From Acetobacter fallax (GTDB lineage: Bacteria; Pseudomonadota; Alphaproteobacteria; Acetobacterales; Acetobacteraceae): 64,000 nucleotides of DNA. The DNA lies in the NCBI RefSeq assembly GCF_011516735.1, contig NZ_WOSX01000014.1, positions 1 to 64,000 on the forward strand. The letters are read 5' to 3'. The notes under the pieces are model-generated. The model was given only the letters and a program-made list of their open reading frames with translations. It was not told where the DNA came from and made no database searches. The translations under genes and the position numbers were made by a program. Positions 7,634 to 17,961 of the stretch are shown one piece after another. The first letter of the stretch is position 1, and each line of letters starts with the position of its first letter.

Positions 7634-8495
7634 GAGAACCTGATGAGATCAAGATGGCCTGGACTGAAATCACCCGAGCGCAGTATCGCCGGGACGACCT
7701 GGAATATGCAAGCGACCTGCGCGATGCGGAGTGGGCGCTGATTGCGCCGCTGATGCCCGAGAAGAAACGGCTGGGCAGACCACGACGTACGGATTTGCGC
7801 CGGGTCATGGAGGCGATCCTCTATATCGTCACGACCGGCTGCCAATGGCGGCAGTTGCCCCGGCACTTTCCGGCCTTCACGACCGTACAGGGCTATTTCT
7901 ACCGCTGGATCCGCGAGGGAAGATGGGAAGCCATGAACCATATTCTCGTGATCCTGTCGCGTGAGCAGGACGGGCGAGACGCCACGCCTTCAGTGGGCAT
8001 TATCGACAGCCAGTCGGTTAAAACCGCTGAAAATGGCGGCCCACGCGGTTATGACGCGGGCAAGAAAATCAGGGGACGCAAGCGACATATCGCGACCGAC
8101 ACGCTGGGTCATGTCGTGGCGGTTGTCGTACATTCCGCCGACATTCAGGATCGTGATGGTGCGCCGCTGGTAGCGGTCAGGATACGCTCATTGTTTCCCT
8201 GGCTTCGCCATCTGATCGGTGACGGCGGGTATGCTGGCGAAAAGTTGCATGGTGCGCTGGCTGAACTCGGCCGATGGACGATCGAGATCGTCAAACGTAG
8301 CGATCGGGCCGAAGGCTTCGTCGTCCTGCCCAAACGCTGGATCGTGGAGCGCAGCTTTGCATGGCTCGGACGCTGCCGCCGCCTCACGAAGGATGTCGAG
8401 GCAACAATCTCGTCATCCCACGCGTGGTTGATGATCGCCCATATCCGCAGAGTTCTGCGGAAAATCAATCAAACCGCTTTCTGATTCAGGCTCTC
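7634..8495 (+). mobile_element. complete IS5-family insertion sequence
   Basis: About 860 bp with imperfect terminal inverted repeats GAGAACCTGATGAGATCAAG (7634-7653) and, inverted, GAGAGCCTGAATCAGAAAG (8477-8495). One intact transposase gene starts right after the left repeat. Length and single-frame layout fit the IS427-like IS5 subgroup. No clear target duplication is visible. It sits between the coiled-coil gene and tRNA-Lys. Confidence 0.8.
7654..8484 (+). CDS. IS5-family transposase, intact
   Basis: This 276-aa transposase starts MAWTEITRAQYRRDDLEYAS at 7654. N-terminal part: the DUF4096-like region (EWALIAPLMP, VMEAILYIVTTGCQWRQLP). The DDE domain shows the first Asp in GIIDSQSVKTAE, the second in IGDGGYAGEK, and the Glu in RWIVERSFAWLGRCRRL. 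All three catalytic residues are present and the frame is uninterrupted, so the element may be active. An earlier in-frame start at 7624 would read through the terminal repeat and is not favoured. Confidence 0.88.
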   Translation: MAWTEITRAQYRRDDLEYASDLRDAEWALIAPLMPEKKRLGRPRRTDLRRVMEAILYIVTTGCQWRQLPRHFPAFTTVQGYFYRWIREGRWEAMNHILVILSREQDGRDATPSVGIIDSQSVKTAENGGPRGYDAGKKIRGRKRHIATDTLGHVVAVVVHSADIQDRDGAPLVAVRIRSLFPWLRHLIGDGGYAGEKLHGALAELGRWTIEIVKRSDRAEGFVVLPKRWIVERSFAWLGRCRRLTKDVEATISSSHAWLMIAHIRRVLRKINQTAF

Positions 8496-8561
8496 AGGCG
8501 ACCGCAATAAATAAAGAGCGTTCGTGTGAAACATTTACCGATTTATAAAGAGATGAAATCC

Positions 8562-8637
<76 letters not shown>

Positions 8638-8720
8638 AGGATTTTCACGACACCGGTTTTCGCGGCGACTGGCGGGTTTTTATCAGTGGTGTTGCCTGAG
8701 TGCAAGCGTTGCCACCAGAT

Positions 8721-9611
8721 TTATCTGTTCAGAAGGGCGAGCAGGGAATCCAGCTGATCCAGTGTGCGGTAGGAGAAGCGGATCGAGCCGCCTTTACCAT
8801 CGAACTGGACCTGAACCTGAAGGCCGAGCTTTGCGGAAAGATCACGTTCCAGCATGGAGATCTCAGGATCGCGGCGTTCACGGACCGGTTTTGCGGGATC
8901 GGTGGCGGGAGCCTTGTTAGCTTTCTGCACGAGTGCTTCTGTCTGACGCACGGATAGATCTCTGGCGATGACGTCACGAGCGGCGGCAACCGGATCGGGA
9001 TGGCCCAGAAGGGCGCGGGCGTGGCCTGCGGAGAGTTTACCCTGTGTGACATCCTGCCGCAGAGCAGGTGGCAGACGCAGCAGACGCAGCGTGTTGGTGA
9101 TGTGCGGGCGGGACTTGCCAATGGCCTGGGCGAGTTCTTCCTGGGTCAGCCGGTAATCCTCGATAAGACGGCTGAAACCTTCTGCTTCTTCCATTGGGTT
9201 GAGGTCAGCGCGCTGGAGATTTTCGACGAGGGCGGCGGCCATGGCGTCGGAGTCATTGAGATCGCGGACAAGAACTGGGATTTCATGCAGGCCTGCCTGC
9301 TGTGAGGCACGCCAGCGCCGTTCGCCGCCAATGATCTGATATGTACCCGGCTTTTCCGGATGCGGCCGTGCAAGCAGAGGTTGCAGCACGCCACGGGAAC
9401 GGATCGACTCAGCAAGTTCGGCCAGTGCCTGTGGTTCCATCACCTGACGCGGCTGAAAGGGGCTGGGTTCGAGAGACTCGATCGGGAGGGAACTGATACC
9501 GCCTTTTGCCTGTGGCTGGGGGCCTGCAGCAGCAGCGGGTGGCTGATCGCCGAGAAGAGCAGCGAGGCCACGACCAAGGCGTGGACGGGAAGGTGTCTTG
9601 TTCGTGCTCAC
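8721..9611 (-). CDS. parB: chromosome partitioning protein ParB
   Basis: This 296-aa ParB binds parS sites and spreads as a CTP-dependent clamp to load the segregation machinery at the origin. Seen: basic N-terminus with RLGRGLAALLGD (ParA-contact region), ESLEPSPFQPRQ, the CTPase motif GGERRWRAS near 97, VENLQRADLNPMEEA, the helix-turn-helix TQEELAQAIGKSRPHITNTL near 155, and a C-terminal dimer domain. It starts with GTG 8 bp after the parA stop. Two parS-like sites lie upstream in the same operon (11004 and 13340). Confidence 0.96.
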   Translation of the reverse strand: MSTNKTPSRPRLGRGLAALLGDQPPAAAAGPQPQAKGGISSLPIESLEPSPFQPRQVMEPQALAELAESIRSRGVLQPLLARPHPEKPGTYQIIGGERRWRASQQAGLHEIPVLVRDLNDSDAMAAALVENLQRADLNPMEEAEGFSRLIEDYRLTQEELAQAIGKSRPHITNTLRLLRLPPALRQDVTQGKLSAGHARALLGHPDPVAAARDVIARDLSVRQTEALVQKANKAPATDPAKPVRERRDPEISMLERDLSAKLGLQVQVQFDGKGGSIRFSYRTLDQLDSLLALLNR

Positions 9612-9619
9612 GCGGGGCC

Positions 9620-10471
9620 TCAGCTTTTCTGTCGGGTCAGGCGGGATTTTAGTTCGCTGGCGAGTGCAAGATAGGATACGGCGCCACTTGATCGCGGGTC
9701 GTAGGACATTACCGGCGTGCCGTGGCTCTGGGCTTCGGAAATACGGATATTACGGGGGATGACCGTTTCCATCACGGCATCACCGAAGAAGCTGCGGGCG
9801 TCGGCGGCAACGAGTTCTGAGAGATTGTTCCGGCGATCATACATGGTCAGCACGATACTGGTGGTCTGCAGGGCCGGATTGAACTGCCGCCGGACATGTT
9901 CGACAGTGCGGGTCAGATGGCTGATGCCTTCCAGGGCGAAGAACTCGCACTGAAGTGGTGCGATCACGCCGCTGGCGGCAACGAGTGCGTTCAGGGTGAG
10001 TAACCCCAGGCTGGGTGGGCAATCGATCAGGATGTAATCGTTGTGCTCAAGGAGCGGTTCGAGCGCTGCTTTGAGCCTCTGTTCGCGATCATCCACGCTG
10101 ATGAGTTCAATTTCCGCACCGACGAGTTCAGTCCCGGCGGAAATTACCTGGAGGTTGTCGATACTGGAGGGCTGCACGAGTGATGGCGCGTCGCGTTCGC
10201 CCATTAGCAGGGCATAGGATCCGAGCTTTCTTGAATTATAATCGACACCAAGCCCGGTGGAGGCATTGCCCTGCGGATCGAGGTCGATAAGCACGACACG
10301 CGCGCCGTCCTGGGCCAGAGCTGCTGCAAGATTGATGGCAGTCGTGGTTTTGCCGACGCCACCTTTCTGGTTGGCTATGGCGAGGATGACGGCGTTTTTT
10401 TGCTCCTGCGCGGGGCGGGAGCCGGATTTTGTCTTGCGGGTATTCGAGGATTCAGACACGCCTGATATCAC
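9620..10471 (-). CDS. parA: chromosome partitioning ATPase ParA
   Basis: This Walker-type ATPase drives segregation of ParB-parS complexes. Seen: [16 protein letters not shown] near residue 34 (deviant Walker A with the signature Lys), [26 protein letters not shown], and the C-terminal [17 protein letters not shown]. The listed GTG at 10471 gives 283 aa and overlaps rsmG by 20 bp. A second GTG at 10459 would give 279 aa with an 8-bp overlap. Neither has a strong ribosome site, consistent with translational coupling to rsmG. Confidence 0.95.
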   Translation of the reverse strand: MISGVSESSNTRKTKSGSRPAQEQKNAVILAIANQKGGVGKTTTAINLAAALAQDGARVVLIDLDPQGNASTGLGVDYNSRKLGSYALLMGERDAPSLVQPSSIDNLQVISAGTELVGAEIELISVDDREQRLKAALEPLLEHNDYILIDCPPSLGLLTLNALVAASGVIAPLQCEFFALEGISHLTRTVEHVRRQFNPALQTTSIVLTMYDRRNNLSELVAADARSFFGDAVMETVIPRNIRISEAQSHGTPVMSYDPRSSGAVSYLALASELKSRLTRQKS

Positions 10472-11045
10472 TTATTTTCAGGATCACGCCGCCTGCGGTG
10501 CGGCCTGGAATTTGGTTAACTGTCATGTGCCAGTCGCGGGCGGCGTCGGTCAACTCGTCCGGGGCATGCTGTCCTTTCAGAAAGAGAGCATAGCCGTCCG
10601 GAGTGAGAAATTTCTCCGTCCAGCTCAGGAGTTGTGACAGGCTGGCAAGCGCACGAGCGGTTACGACAGGTGCTGGCGGGATATCGATATTTTCAATCCT
10701 CTGATCTACGATATGGGTGCGGCAACCGGTAGCGCGGCTGGCTTCACGGAGAAAAGCGGCTTTACGACGGTCTGATTCCACAAGGGTGACTTCCGCGTCG
10801 GCAGCGATAGCAAGGATGATGCCTGGAAAGCCACCACCTGAGCCCAGATCGGTGATTCGTGTGCCCCGTTGCACCAGAGGAACCAGTTGCAGGCAATCCC
10901 TGATGTGACGGTCCCAGAGATGGGGAACGTCACCTGACGAGATGAGATTGATTCGGGCTGTCCAGCGCGTCAGCAGATCGGCGAAGCAGGTCAGGCGTTC
11001 CAGGGTTTCACGTGAAACATCGGGCAGGCTGGTGTGGTCAGGCAT
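10452..11045 (-). CDS. rsmG: 16S rRNA (guanine-N7)-methyltransferase RsmG (GidB)
   Basis: This 197-aa SAM-dependent methyltransferase modifies G527 of 16S rRNA. Seen: [16 protein letters not shown], the family signature at the N-terminus; [12 protein letters not shown]; and the SAM motif [15 protein letters not shown] near 70. The ATG shares one base with the mnmG stop (TAATG arrangement), so the two are coupled. Its 5' end contains a parS-like site that encodes part of VSRETLER. Confidence 0.93.
   Translation of the reverse strand: MPDHTSLPDVSRETLERLTCFADLLTRWTARINLISSGDVPHLWDRHIRDCLQLVPLVQRGTRITDLGSGGGFPGIILAIAADAEVTLVESDRRKAAFLREASRATGCRTHIVDQRIENIDIPPAPVVTARALASLSQLLSWTEKFLTPDGYALFLKGQHAPDELTDAARDWHMTVNQIPGRTAGGVILKISDIRRV
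11004..11019. promoter_or_regulatory. parS centromere site inside rsmG
   Basis: GGTTTCACGTGAAACA matches the parS consensus TGTTTCACGTGAAACA at 15 of 16 positions, keeping the full inner palindrome. It lies in the first 15 codons of rsmG, 0.5 kb upstream of parA. Confidence 0.85.
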
Positions 11046-12907
11046 TAGGCGGCCTGTTTCAGATGAGCCAGCAGGGCCATGAGCGCGGATGGCGTCATGC
11101 CGGGAATACGCTGTGCGGCGGCGAAGCTGGCGGGTCTGGCGCGTTCGAGGCGCTCGCGCATTTCATTGCTGAGGCCGCCGATGTCGGAGAAGTCAAAACC
11201 GGCGGGGACCGTGATGGCGGATTCCGTATTGAGCTGTTTGATTTCACGCGCCTGCCTTGTGAGGTAGCCGCTATAGCGTGCTTCCGTTTCGAGATGCGCG
11301 CGGATACGGGGAGGGAGTTCGGTAAACCACGGGGCAAGACGGCCTGCGATTGCAGGGTCGGCGCCTGAGGCAAGAATATCGAACAGGGTTCGTCTGCGTC
11401 CGTCCTGGGAGACGGTTATGCCAGCTTCCATCAGAGCGCCGGAAAGCCAGGAATCGGATCGGGCCCGATCTGTCGCAGCCTGCAATGTGATTTCCATCTG
11501 TGTGAAGAGAGTTGCGCGACCAGCTCCGACGCAACCCCAGGCAATCCCCGGCGGGGTAAGGCGAAGATCGGCGTTGTCGGCGCGGAGGCTGAGACGGTAT
11601 TCGGCACGCGATGTGAACATGCGATAGGGTTCAGATACGCCCTGAGTGACGAGATCATCGATCATGACGCCGATATAGGCTTCGCTCCGGTCAATGGTGA
11701 CGGGGGAGCTTCCGCCAGCGCGACGGGCGGCATTGATACCGGCGAGCAGGCCCTGGGCAGCGGCCTCTTCATAACCGGTTGTGCCGTTGATCTGACCTGC
11801 GAGATAGAGCCCGGGGATGGCATGGAGTTCCAGCGTGTTCGCGAGGGCACGCGGGTCGATGTAATCGTATTCAACCGCGTAACCGGGACGGACGATCCGG
11901 GCATTTTCCAGGCCGGCAATGGTGTGAATCATTGCTTCCTGCACGAAGGGAGGCAAGCTGGTGGAAATGCCGTTCGGATAGACGAGATCACCACCGGGGT
12001 TGTCCTGAAGCGCTTCCGGCTCAAGGAATATCTGATGAGTTGTGCGATCTGCGAAGCGGACGACTTTATCTTCAATTGACGGGCAGTAACGGGGTCCACG
12101 ACCGGCGATGGCGCCTCCATAGACTGCGGAAAGATGAAGATATTCACGGATGATTTCGTGAGTTCTCTCATTTGTGGCTGTAATCCTGCAGGAAATCTGC
12201 GGATTGGTGATGCTTTCGGTGAGGCGGGAAAATGGTTCAGGATCAGCGTCGCCTTTGTCTTCGGGGAGTGAGTCCCAGTCGATGCTGTCGCGAGCAAGAC
12301 GCGCGGGTGTACCGGTCTTGAGGCGCCCCATCGGGAGACCGAGCGCTTCGAGACGTTGTCCGAGAGCATTGGCCGGACGATCACCGAGGCGGCCCGCTGG
12401 TTCTGTTTCATGTCCGAAATGGATAATGCCGCGAAGGAAAGTGCCGGCGGCAATGACGACAGATGGGGCGTGAAATATCGACCCGTCTTCGCATGAAAGG
12501 CCAGCGATTGAGCCGTCCGGTGCAAGGATGAGATCGCCTGCTGTGCCTTCCCCGATAGTAAGGTTTTCAGTTCCCGCCAGCAGATCATGTATGGCCTGCC
12601 GATAAAGGCCACGATCAGCCTGAGCGCGGGGGCCGTGGACAGCCGGACCCTTGGAACGGTTGAGGAGCTTAAAATGGATTCCGGCGGCATCGGCGGCCCG
12701 ACCCATGAGTCCGTCAAGGGCGTCGATCTCGCGGACGAGATGACCTTTGCCGATGCCACCGATGGCCGGGTTGCAGGACATGGCTCCGATCGTGTCGCGG
12801 CGCTGGGTCAGCAGCAAAGTCTTTGCTCCGCAGCGGGCTGCTGCTGCGGCGGCTTCGCAACCGGCGTGGCCTCCTCCGGCGACGATGACGTCGAACCGCG
12901 TCTTCAT
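11045..12907 (-). CDS. mnmG: tRNA uridine-5-carboxymethylaminomethyl synthesis enzyme MnmG (GidA)
   Basis: This 620-aa FAD enzyme works with MnmE to install the cmnm5 group on U34 of several tRNAs. Seen: [16 protein letters not shown] at the N-terminus (FAD fold), [29 protein letters not shown], the signature [20 protein letters not shown] near 370, and a helical C-terminal domain. ATG at 12907 follows AAGGA; the longer reading from 12934 runs into mnmE and is not used. It is 11 bp from mnmE, so both partners of the modifying complex are co-expressed. Confidence 0.96.
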   Translation of the reverse strand: MKTRFDVIVAGGGHAGCEAAAAAARCGAKTLLLTQRRDTIGAMSCNPAIGGIGKGHLVREIDALDGLMGRAADAAGIHFKLLNRSKGPAVHGPRAQADRGLYRQAIHDLLAGTENLTIGEGTAGDLILAPDGSIAGLSCEDGSIFHAPSVVIAAGTFLRGIIHFGHETEPAGRLGDRPANALGQRLEALGLPMGRLKTGTPARLARDSIDWDSLPEDKGDADPEPFSRLTESITNPQISCRITATNERTHEIIREYLHLSAVYGGAIAGRGPRYCPSIEDKVVRFADRTTHQIFLEPEALQDNPGGDLVYPNGISTSLPPFVQEAMIHTIAGLENARIVRPGYAVEYDYIDPRALANTLELHAIPGLYLAGQINGTTGYEEAAAQGLLAGINAARRAGGSSPVTIDRSEAYIGVMIDDLVTQGVSEPYRMFTSRAEYRLSLRADNADLRLTPPGIAWGCVGAGRATLFTQMEITLQAATDRARSDSWLSGALMEAGITVSQDGRRRTLFDILASGADPAIAGRLAPWFTELPPRIRAHLETEARYSGYLTRQAREIKQLNTESAITVPAGFDFSDIGGLSNEMRERLERARPASFAAAQRIPGMTPSALMALLAHLKQAA

Positions 12908-12918
12908 GATCGTTTTCC

Positions 12919-14256
12919 TTACTTGCCGATACAAAATTGTCCGAAGACCGTATCCAGTATGTCTTCAACCCCCACTTCGCCAGTGAGCCTGCCCAGTGAC
13001 CGCATGGCGAGCCGGAGTTCCTCGCCGCGCATCTCCGGCCAGTCAACCCGTAAAGCTTCATCCAGGTTTGCCAGTGCCGCTTCAGCGGCGGCGCGATGAC
13101 GGGCCCGGGTGAGCGGTGGTGCGCCATTTCCGGCTGTAAGGATTCGGGCTTTTTCCTCAAGAGCGGCGTGAAGTCGCGCGAGTCCGTCGCCCGTTCTGAG
13201 GCTGATGCCGAGCACCGGTGTGTCATTGATTAAGTCAGGTGCGGGGATAATATCAATCTTATTACACACGGCAATGCTGTCAGGGAGCAGGGTGTCTGGT
13301 AATTCATCGGACGGGAACATCTGGATGACGCAGTCCGAATGTTCCACGTGAAACATCGCGCGTCGGACACCTTCGGCTTCGATCGGGTCGGATGTCTCGC
13401 GGAGACCGGCTGTGTCGACGAGGGTCACTTTTGCGTCCGCGAGGACAATGGCGATTTCGATGGCGTCCCGTGTTGTCCCGGCAATGGGGGAGACAATGGC
13501 GGCGTCCCGTTCGGCCAGCCAGTTCAGAAGGCTGGATTTGCCGGCGTTGGGCGGCCCGATGATCGCGAAAGCGAGGCCACGACGGATGCGCTCGCCACGA
13601 TTTCCATCGGTGATATGGGCGGTGATTTCGTTTCGGAGAGACGTGATTTCGGCGAGGAGACCTGCTTCGACGTGGAGGGGGAGATCTTCATCCGGAAAAT
13701 CGATCAGGGCTTCCTGTTGCGCGAGGACGATCCTGAGACGATCAGCCCATCCCCGATAGAGAGTGCTGAGGCCGCCATCAAGCTGGGCGAGTGCCTGGCG
13801 ACGCTGGGCTTCCGTTTCTGACGCGATAAGATCTGCGATGCCCTCGGCCTCGGTCAGATCAATGCGCCCGTGCATGAAGGCGCGGCGGGTGAATTCGCCC
13901 GGCTCGGCGGGGCGTGCTCCGGCGTCGATCAGGGCATCCGCGACGGCTGTGATAACGGCCGGTCCGGCATGAAGGTGGAGTTCAAAGCTGTCTTCCCCGG
14001 TATAGCTGCGCGGTGCAGGGAACCAGAGCACCAGTGCATCGTCGAGATGGTCCGTGCTGGTTGAGGCATCTCGCCAGAGACGGCGGAGTGCAGCGCGCCG
14101 TGGTGGTGGAAGTTTGCCTGCCAGTCTGGTGAGAATGTCCGCGCAGCCGTTTCCGCTGACACGCATGAGTGCGACGGCGGCGCGACCACTTCCTGTCGCG
14201 AGGGCAAAAACGGGTGGGAGACCCTGTTGATGAGTCTCTGTCGGGTGTGTGGACAA
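12919..14256 (-). CDS. mnmE: tRNA modification GTPase MnmE (TrmE)
   Basis: This 445-aa G protein is the partner of MnmG in U34 modification. It has an N-terminal formyl-THF-binding domain ([19 protein letters not shown]), a helical domain, and an inserted G domain: [15 protein letters not shown] (G1), GTTRD (G2), DTAGLRE (G3), NKIDI (G4). The C-terminus CIGK supplies the catalytic Cys motif. The start is a TTG at 14256; no ATG is available before the conserved region. It is the first gene of the mnmE-mnmG-rsmG-parA-parB run, and it contains a parS site. Confidence 0.95.
   Translation of the reverse strand: MSTHPTETHQQGLPPVFALATGSGRAAVALMRVSGNGCADILTRLAGKLPPPRRAALRRLWRDASTSTDHLDDALVLWFPAPRSYTGEDSFELHLHAGPAVITAVADALIDAGARPAEPGEFTRRAFMHGRIDLTEAEGIADLIASETEAQRRQALAQLDGGLSTLYRGWADRLRIVLAQQEALIDFPDEDLPLHVEAGLLAEITSLRNEITAHITDGNRGERIRRGLAFAIIGPPNAGKSSLLNWLAERDAAIVSPIAGTTRDAIEIAIVLADAKVTLVDTAGLRETSDPIEAEGVRRAMFHVEHSDCVIQMFPSDELPDTLLPDSIAVCNKIDIIPAPDLINDTPVLGISLRTGDGLARLHAALEEKARILTAGNGAPPLTRARHRAAAEAALANLDEALRVDWPEMRGEELRLAMRSLGRLTGEVGVEDILDTVFGQFCIGK
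13340..13355. promoter_or_regulatory. parS centromere site inside mnmE
   Basis: TGTTCCACGTGAAACA is identical to the widely found 16-bp parS sequence. On the minus strand it encodes MFHVEH within the MnmE G domain. Together with the site at 11004 it gives two ParB-loading points within 5 kb of parB. Confidence 0.92.
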
Positions 14257-14380
14257 GGGGACGGTTCCGTTGGGCGCGGGCTGTTCGGCCTGTGGTGATG
14301 AACTGGTTGACGGGCCTGCCTTGCAGGCTGAAAGATGTTACCACGTCGTGGCTCTCTGTGCGTCTTGCAAGGTCGGAATA

Positions 14381-14839
14381 ATGCCTCAGCTTTCCCTTCA
14401 TTCTCCTCTCGGGCCGTTAACGCTGTCGGAGGAAGACGGCGCCATCATCGCGCTTGACTGGGGCTGGGGGCGTGACCAGACTGAAACTGTGCTGTTGACA
14501 TCTGCGCGGGAATGGCTGGATGCATGGTTCGATCAGCCGGAAGGGCAGTTCCTGCTTCCGCTGGCGCCTGAAGGGACGCTTTATCAGAAAAAAGTATGGG
14601 CCGCTCTGATGAAAATCCCCGTCGGGCAGGTTCGGACATATGGAGAACTCGCTACGGAGATCGGGGGTTCGGCCCGTTCTGTGGGGCAGGCTGTCGGGCG
14701 TAATCCGATACCGATCCTTATTCCCTGCCACAGGGTTGTGGGTGCTCATTCCCTGGGTGGATATTCCGGTGATGGCGGAGTTGATGATAAATTGTGGCTT
14801 CTGGAGTTTGAAGGGGCTCGACCTGTAACCGGGACTTAA
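14381..14839 (+). CDS. ogt: methylated-DNA--protein-cysteine methyltransferase
   Basis: This 152-aa suicide enzyme removes O6-alkyl groups from guanine. Seen: an N-terminal domain starting MPQLSLHSPLGPLTLSEEDG, the DNA-binding helix region VWAALMKIPVGQVRTYGELA with the Arg finger, and the active site IPCHRVVG near residue 115. Start 14381 follows an AAGG and gives the normal family length; the longer reading from 14249 overlaps the mnmE start. It is divergent from mnmE with a shared 120-bp control region. Confidence 0.9.
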   Translation: MPQLSLHSPLGPLTLSEEDGAIIALDWGWGRDQTETVLLTSAREWLDAWFDQPEGQFLLPLAPEGTLYQKKVWAALMKIPVGQVRTYGELATEIGGSARSVGQAVGRNPIPILIPCHRVVGAHSLGGYSGDGGVDDKLWLLEFEGARPVTGT

Positions 14840-15037
14840 AGCGGTCTTCAGAACTGGGCGTTTGTTGCCGTTAAATGCCGGTTTGAAGGGTCTGCTCTGT
14901 CTTCCGGTGGAAGTTTCATATTTTTTCTTTTGCCGGCTAAATAAAAGGTCATAAAAGCTATGCTTTTTTGTGGTATTCCCATGGTAAAGCTCTGAGGCTA
15001 CGGAAACAGGTAACCAGGATTTCCCAGGCACGTGTTG

Positions 15038-16594
15038 ATGAAAGTATTTGTGCAGTTAGCTTACGGTTTGGGAGGGGCAACCTCGCAGAAACGCTGGCAG
15101 GACGACGTGATCCTCGGGATGGATGAGGAACAGGTGTACGGATGTCACCGGGCGGCATCGGATGCGGTGACGATTACCTGCTCGGAAGACCAGCCTGAAA
15201 ATCCATTTCAGAAATTGCTCCGTCATAGTGTTTGCTCTGTCCTGGGATTTGATTTCGTTCATGCATGGAGAAATCGTGCAGGTATCCTGAACGCGGATGT
15301 CGTCTGGACGCAGACTGAATCTCAGGGGCTGGCAGTGCTGTTGTTGCTCAGGTTGTTGCATCCGCGGCATCCGCCGAAGGTTATAGGTCAGGCTGTCTGG
15401 CTGATAGACCGGTGGAAAAGGCAGCCCTTGCCGAGACGGATTCTGTTCGGATTTCTTTTGAAGCGACTGGATGTTCTGACGGTTCATTCTGCGCGGAATA
15501 TGGCGGCTGGCTCTGAACTGTTTCCGGGCCTGCGTATTGAGCAGATCCGGCCTGGAATTCGTGCGGATGAGATGGGTCCGGCGCGTGTGAGAACGGAGCA
15601 CGGACAGCAGCGTATGCGTGATTGCCTTAATTCGGTTGCTTCTGCGAAGCAGCATGTCAGACTGACACATGATCTGCTCGGTCTGCAAAATACGATGCCA
15701 GCACTCCCCGATAATCCCAGGGTTATTATCGGGATTGCGACCTCCGGTCGTGCTCCAATCCTGAAGGCTTTGCTTGCAGATATTGGCCGCCAGACGGTTC
15801 GTCCATCCGAGATTGTTGTTTGTTATCGGAATCCGGACGATATCAATGGAATTTCCGACGATCTGGTTCCCGGTACGCAGCTTGTTCTGTTGCAGGGAAG
15901 CCGTGGTTTGCCGGCGCAGCGGAATGTTATTCTGGATCATTCGGAAGACGCTGACATAGTTCTGTTTCTTGATGACGATTTTTTCCCTCAACTGGACTAT
16001 ATCAAGACGATTATCGATGTGTTTAGCAAGGATGCGCGTGTTCTTGGCATCACAGGAAATGTACTGGCGGATGGCGCGCAGGGGCCAGGGTATCCGGTCG
16101 AATATGCTGCGGATCAGTTGGCTCGTGCGGTGCCTGATCCCGATTCAGGTATAACTGACGTGTTCAATACATATGGCTGCAATATGGCTTTTCGACTCGA
16201 CGCGATCAGGCGAGCCGGTCTGCGTTTTGATGAAAGACTGCCGCTATATGCTTGGTATGAGGATATTGATTTCTCGCGGAGATTTTTGCCGTATGGTCGT
16301 ATTGTGCGTGCAGATGCGGCGACCGGCGTGCATCTGGGAAGCAAAAGTGGAAAAACATCTGGTGTAAGACTGGGATATTCTCAGATTGCCAATCCCATCT
16401 ATATGGCGCGTAAAGGGACGTATCCGTGGGATCATGCCCTTAAAAGTGCCGGACGGCACACGCTTATCAATATTGTCCGTAGTTTTCGCCCGGAATCGTG
16501 GATTGATCGTCGTGGACGAAGGAGCGGTAACTGGAAAGCCTGGCGGGATCTCTTTTCCGGACGTCTTGATCCGGAACGCATCCGTTCTATCTAA
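15038..16594 (+). CDS. glycosyltransferase: GT-B N-terminal half joined to a GT2 domain
   Basis: This is a 518-aa two-part protein. Residues 1 to about 200 (MKVFVQLAYGLGG, GFDFVHAWRNRAGILNADVV, WTQTESQGLAVLLLLRLLHP) resemble the donor-poor N-terminal Rossmann half of a GT4-type enzyme, without its C-terminal nucleotide-sugar domain. From about 230 (VIIGIATSGRAPILKALLAD) a complete GT2 domain follows with FLDDDFFP (DXD), GCNMAFR and YAWYEDIDFSRR (catalytic acidic pair). A GTG at 15032 is the only earlier start. The next gene is another GT2, so a surface polysaccharide or glycoprotein role is likely. The joint may be natural or a deletion product. Confidence 0.75.
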   Translation: MKVFVQLAYGLGGATSQKRWQDDVILGMDEEQVYGCHRAASDAVTITCSEDQPENPFQKLLRHSVCSVLGFDFVHAWRNRAGILNADVVWTQTESQGLAVLLLLRLLHPRHPPKVIGQAVWLIDRWKRQPLPRRILFGFLLKRLDVLTVHSARNMAAGSELFPGLRIEQIRPGIRADEMGPARVRTEHGQQRMRDCLNSVASAKQHVRLTHDLLGLQNTMPALPDNPRVIIGIATSGRAPILKALLADIGRQTVRPSEIVVCYRNPDDINGISDDLVPGTQLVLLQGSRGLPAQRNVILDHSEDADIVLFLDDDFFPQLDYIKTIIDVFSKDARVLGITGNVLADGAQGPGYPVEYAADQLARAVPDPDSGITDVFNTYGCNMAFRLDAIRRAGLRFDERLPLYAWYEDIDFSRRFLPYGRIVRADAATGVHLGSKSGKTSGVRLGYSQIANPIYMARKGTYPWDHALKSAGRHTLINIVRSFRPESWIDRRGRRSGNWKAWRDLFSGRLDPERIRSI

Positions 16595-16603
16595 ATTAAG
16601 GAA

Positions 16604-17500
16604 ATGAACGTTTTATCCTCTGCTATGCGCTTTTCTCTTGTCGTACCGACACTGAACAGACCTGACAGTCTGAAAATGTTTCTGGAAGGGCTGATCGGTC
16701 AGCCCTTTACTGATCTTGAAGTCATCATTGTCGATCAGAGCGGAAGCGACCTCTATGATCAGGTTGTGGAGGAGTTTTCATCGCGCCTGTGTTTGAGACA
16801 TATTCGGAGTAATGTGCGCAGATGTCGGTATGCCTGCGCCGTTGGCGCAGCTCATGCAATCGGAGACATCATAGCGTTTCCTGATGATGATTGTGTGTAC
16901 AGGCCTGATACACTTACCCGGGTTGACGAACACTTCCGGGATGATCCGGAGCTGGGGTTTCTCACGGGGGCTGTCATCAATTTTGAAGGCAGTCGAACGC
17001 GTATGGGACGCTGGCTGCAGAAAAGTGCGTGGCTAAATCAGAAAACGATATGGACTGGCCTGATAGAATTTAACATGTTCATCCGCCGTGATCTCTACGA
17101 GGCCGTCGGAGGGTTCGATATCGATATGGGGCCGGGATGTGATTTTGTAGCTGCTGAAGGACAGGATCTGGGGTTGCGTCTGCTGCGAAGCGGGGCGAGA
17201 GGGTATTTTGATTCCGATCTTCTGGTGATGCACCCGGACAAACCGGATGATGTCAAACGTGATCGGGCTCGCAGTTATGCCCGGGGAATGGGCTACGCTC
17301 TGCGTAAAAATAATGCTTCCGCGGGACTCGTAGCGATTTTTATGATTCGTCCTTTTGGCGGAATTTTGCTGAGTCTCCTTCGCGGTATGCCTGGCTATGC
17401 CGGGTATTATCTGAGGATGCTGACGGGGCGAATTGAAGGATATTTTTCGTGGGCCGCTTTCAGAGCGCAGGCTGAAGTTTCAGCCCGATTTTTACGATAA
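16604..17500 (+). CDS. GT2-family glycosyltransferase
   Basis: This 298-aa inverting GT-A enzyme has SLVVPTLNRPDSLKMFLEGL at the N-terminus, VIIVDQSGSD, FPDDDCVYRPDTL (DXD near residue 93), FNMFIRRDLYEAVGGFD, and AAEGQDLGLRLLRSGARG (the ED acceptor motif). A C-terminal hydrophobic stretch (LVAIFMIRPFGGILLSLL) may associate with the membrane. It starts 9 bp after the preceding glycosyltransferase; ATG at 16625 is an alternative. Sugar and acceptor cannot be read from sequence. Confidence 0.85.
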   Translation: MNVLSSAMRFSLVVPTLNRPDSLKMFLEGLIGQPFTDLEVIIVDQSGSDLYDQVVEEFSSRLCLRHIRSNVRRCRYACAVGAAHAIGDIIAFPDDDCVYRPDTLTRVDEHFRDDPELGFLTGAVINFEGSRTRMGRWLQKSAWLNQKTIWTGLIEFNMFIRRDLYEAVGGFDIDMGPGCDFVAAEGQDLGLRLLRSGARGYFDSDLLVMHPDKPDDVKRDRARSYARGMGYALRKNNASAGLVAIFMIRPFGGILLSLLRGMPGYAGYYLRMLTGRIEGYFSWAAFRAQAEVSARFLR

Positions 17501-17961
17501 AGAAAATCCAGAGGATAGAATTGCAGCTGATTACAGATCCGACGTCTATGCTGACATCATGAAAAATGATGGCCTCTGTTCGGGCTGGTGAGGCATGGCC
17601 GACTCGTCTGCATGAGCATTGCTCTTTGTTGTTAATCTTTCTGAAGACGATAGTCTTTCGATGCGGCAGGCTACGTCGAAATGTGAATGCTGCTGCGGTC
17701 GGAGCTTCGGATAATTTTTTCACATTAATGATGACGTCAAACAGATTTATGTCAAAAATCTAAAAAATAGTGCATTGCCCCATATATTTCACGAGAATTT
17801 TATACGCAACACAAACATTTGATGGTGGTTAATTAAGTGTGTATAATATTGTCAGGATAATATTAACGAACCGTTTGCTGCCCGTCTGTTTGCCCGAGAA
17901 ATTCGGTCTTGTATGCGGGAGTCACTGCGATAGATTCCGCACGATAAGGGTCTGTTGAGAT
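17501..17961. other. AT-rich intergenic region upstream of the Hint protein gene
   Basis: This 461-bp gap is clearly more AT-rich than the flanking genes, especially 17710-17870 (runs such as TAATTTTTTCACATTAATG and AATATTATTAAC-like tracts). No convincing gene, RNA or repeat-family copy is seen. It most likely holds the promoter of the 17962 gene and binding sites for a nucleoid or stress regulator; this is inference. Confidence 0.4.

Noticed and set aside
8520..8540. Third parS-like site (TTCGTGTGAAACA)
   Set aside because: Only the right half matches; the inner palindrome is broken.
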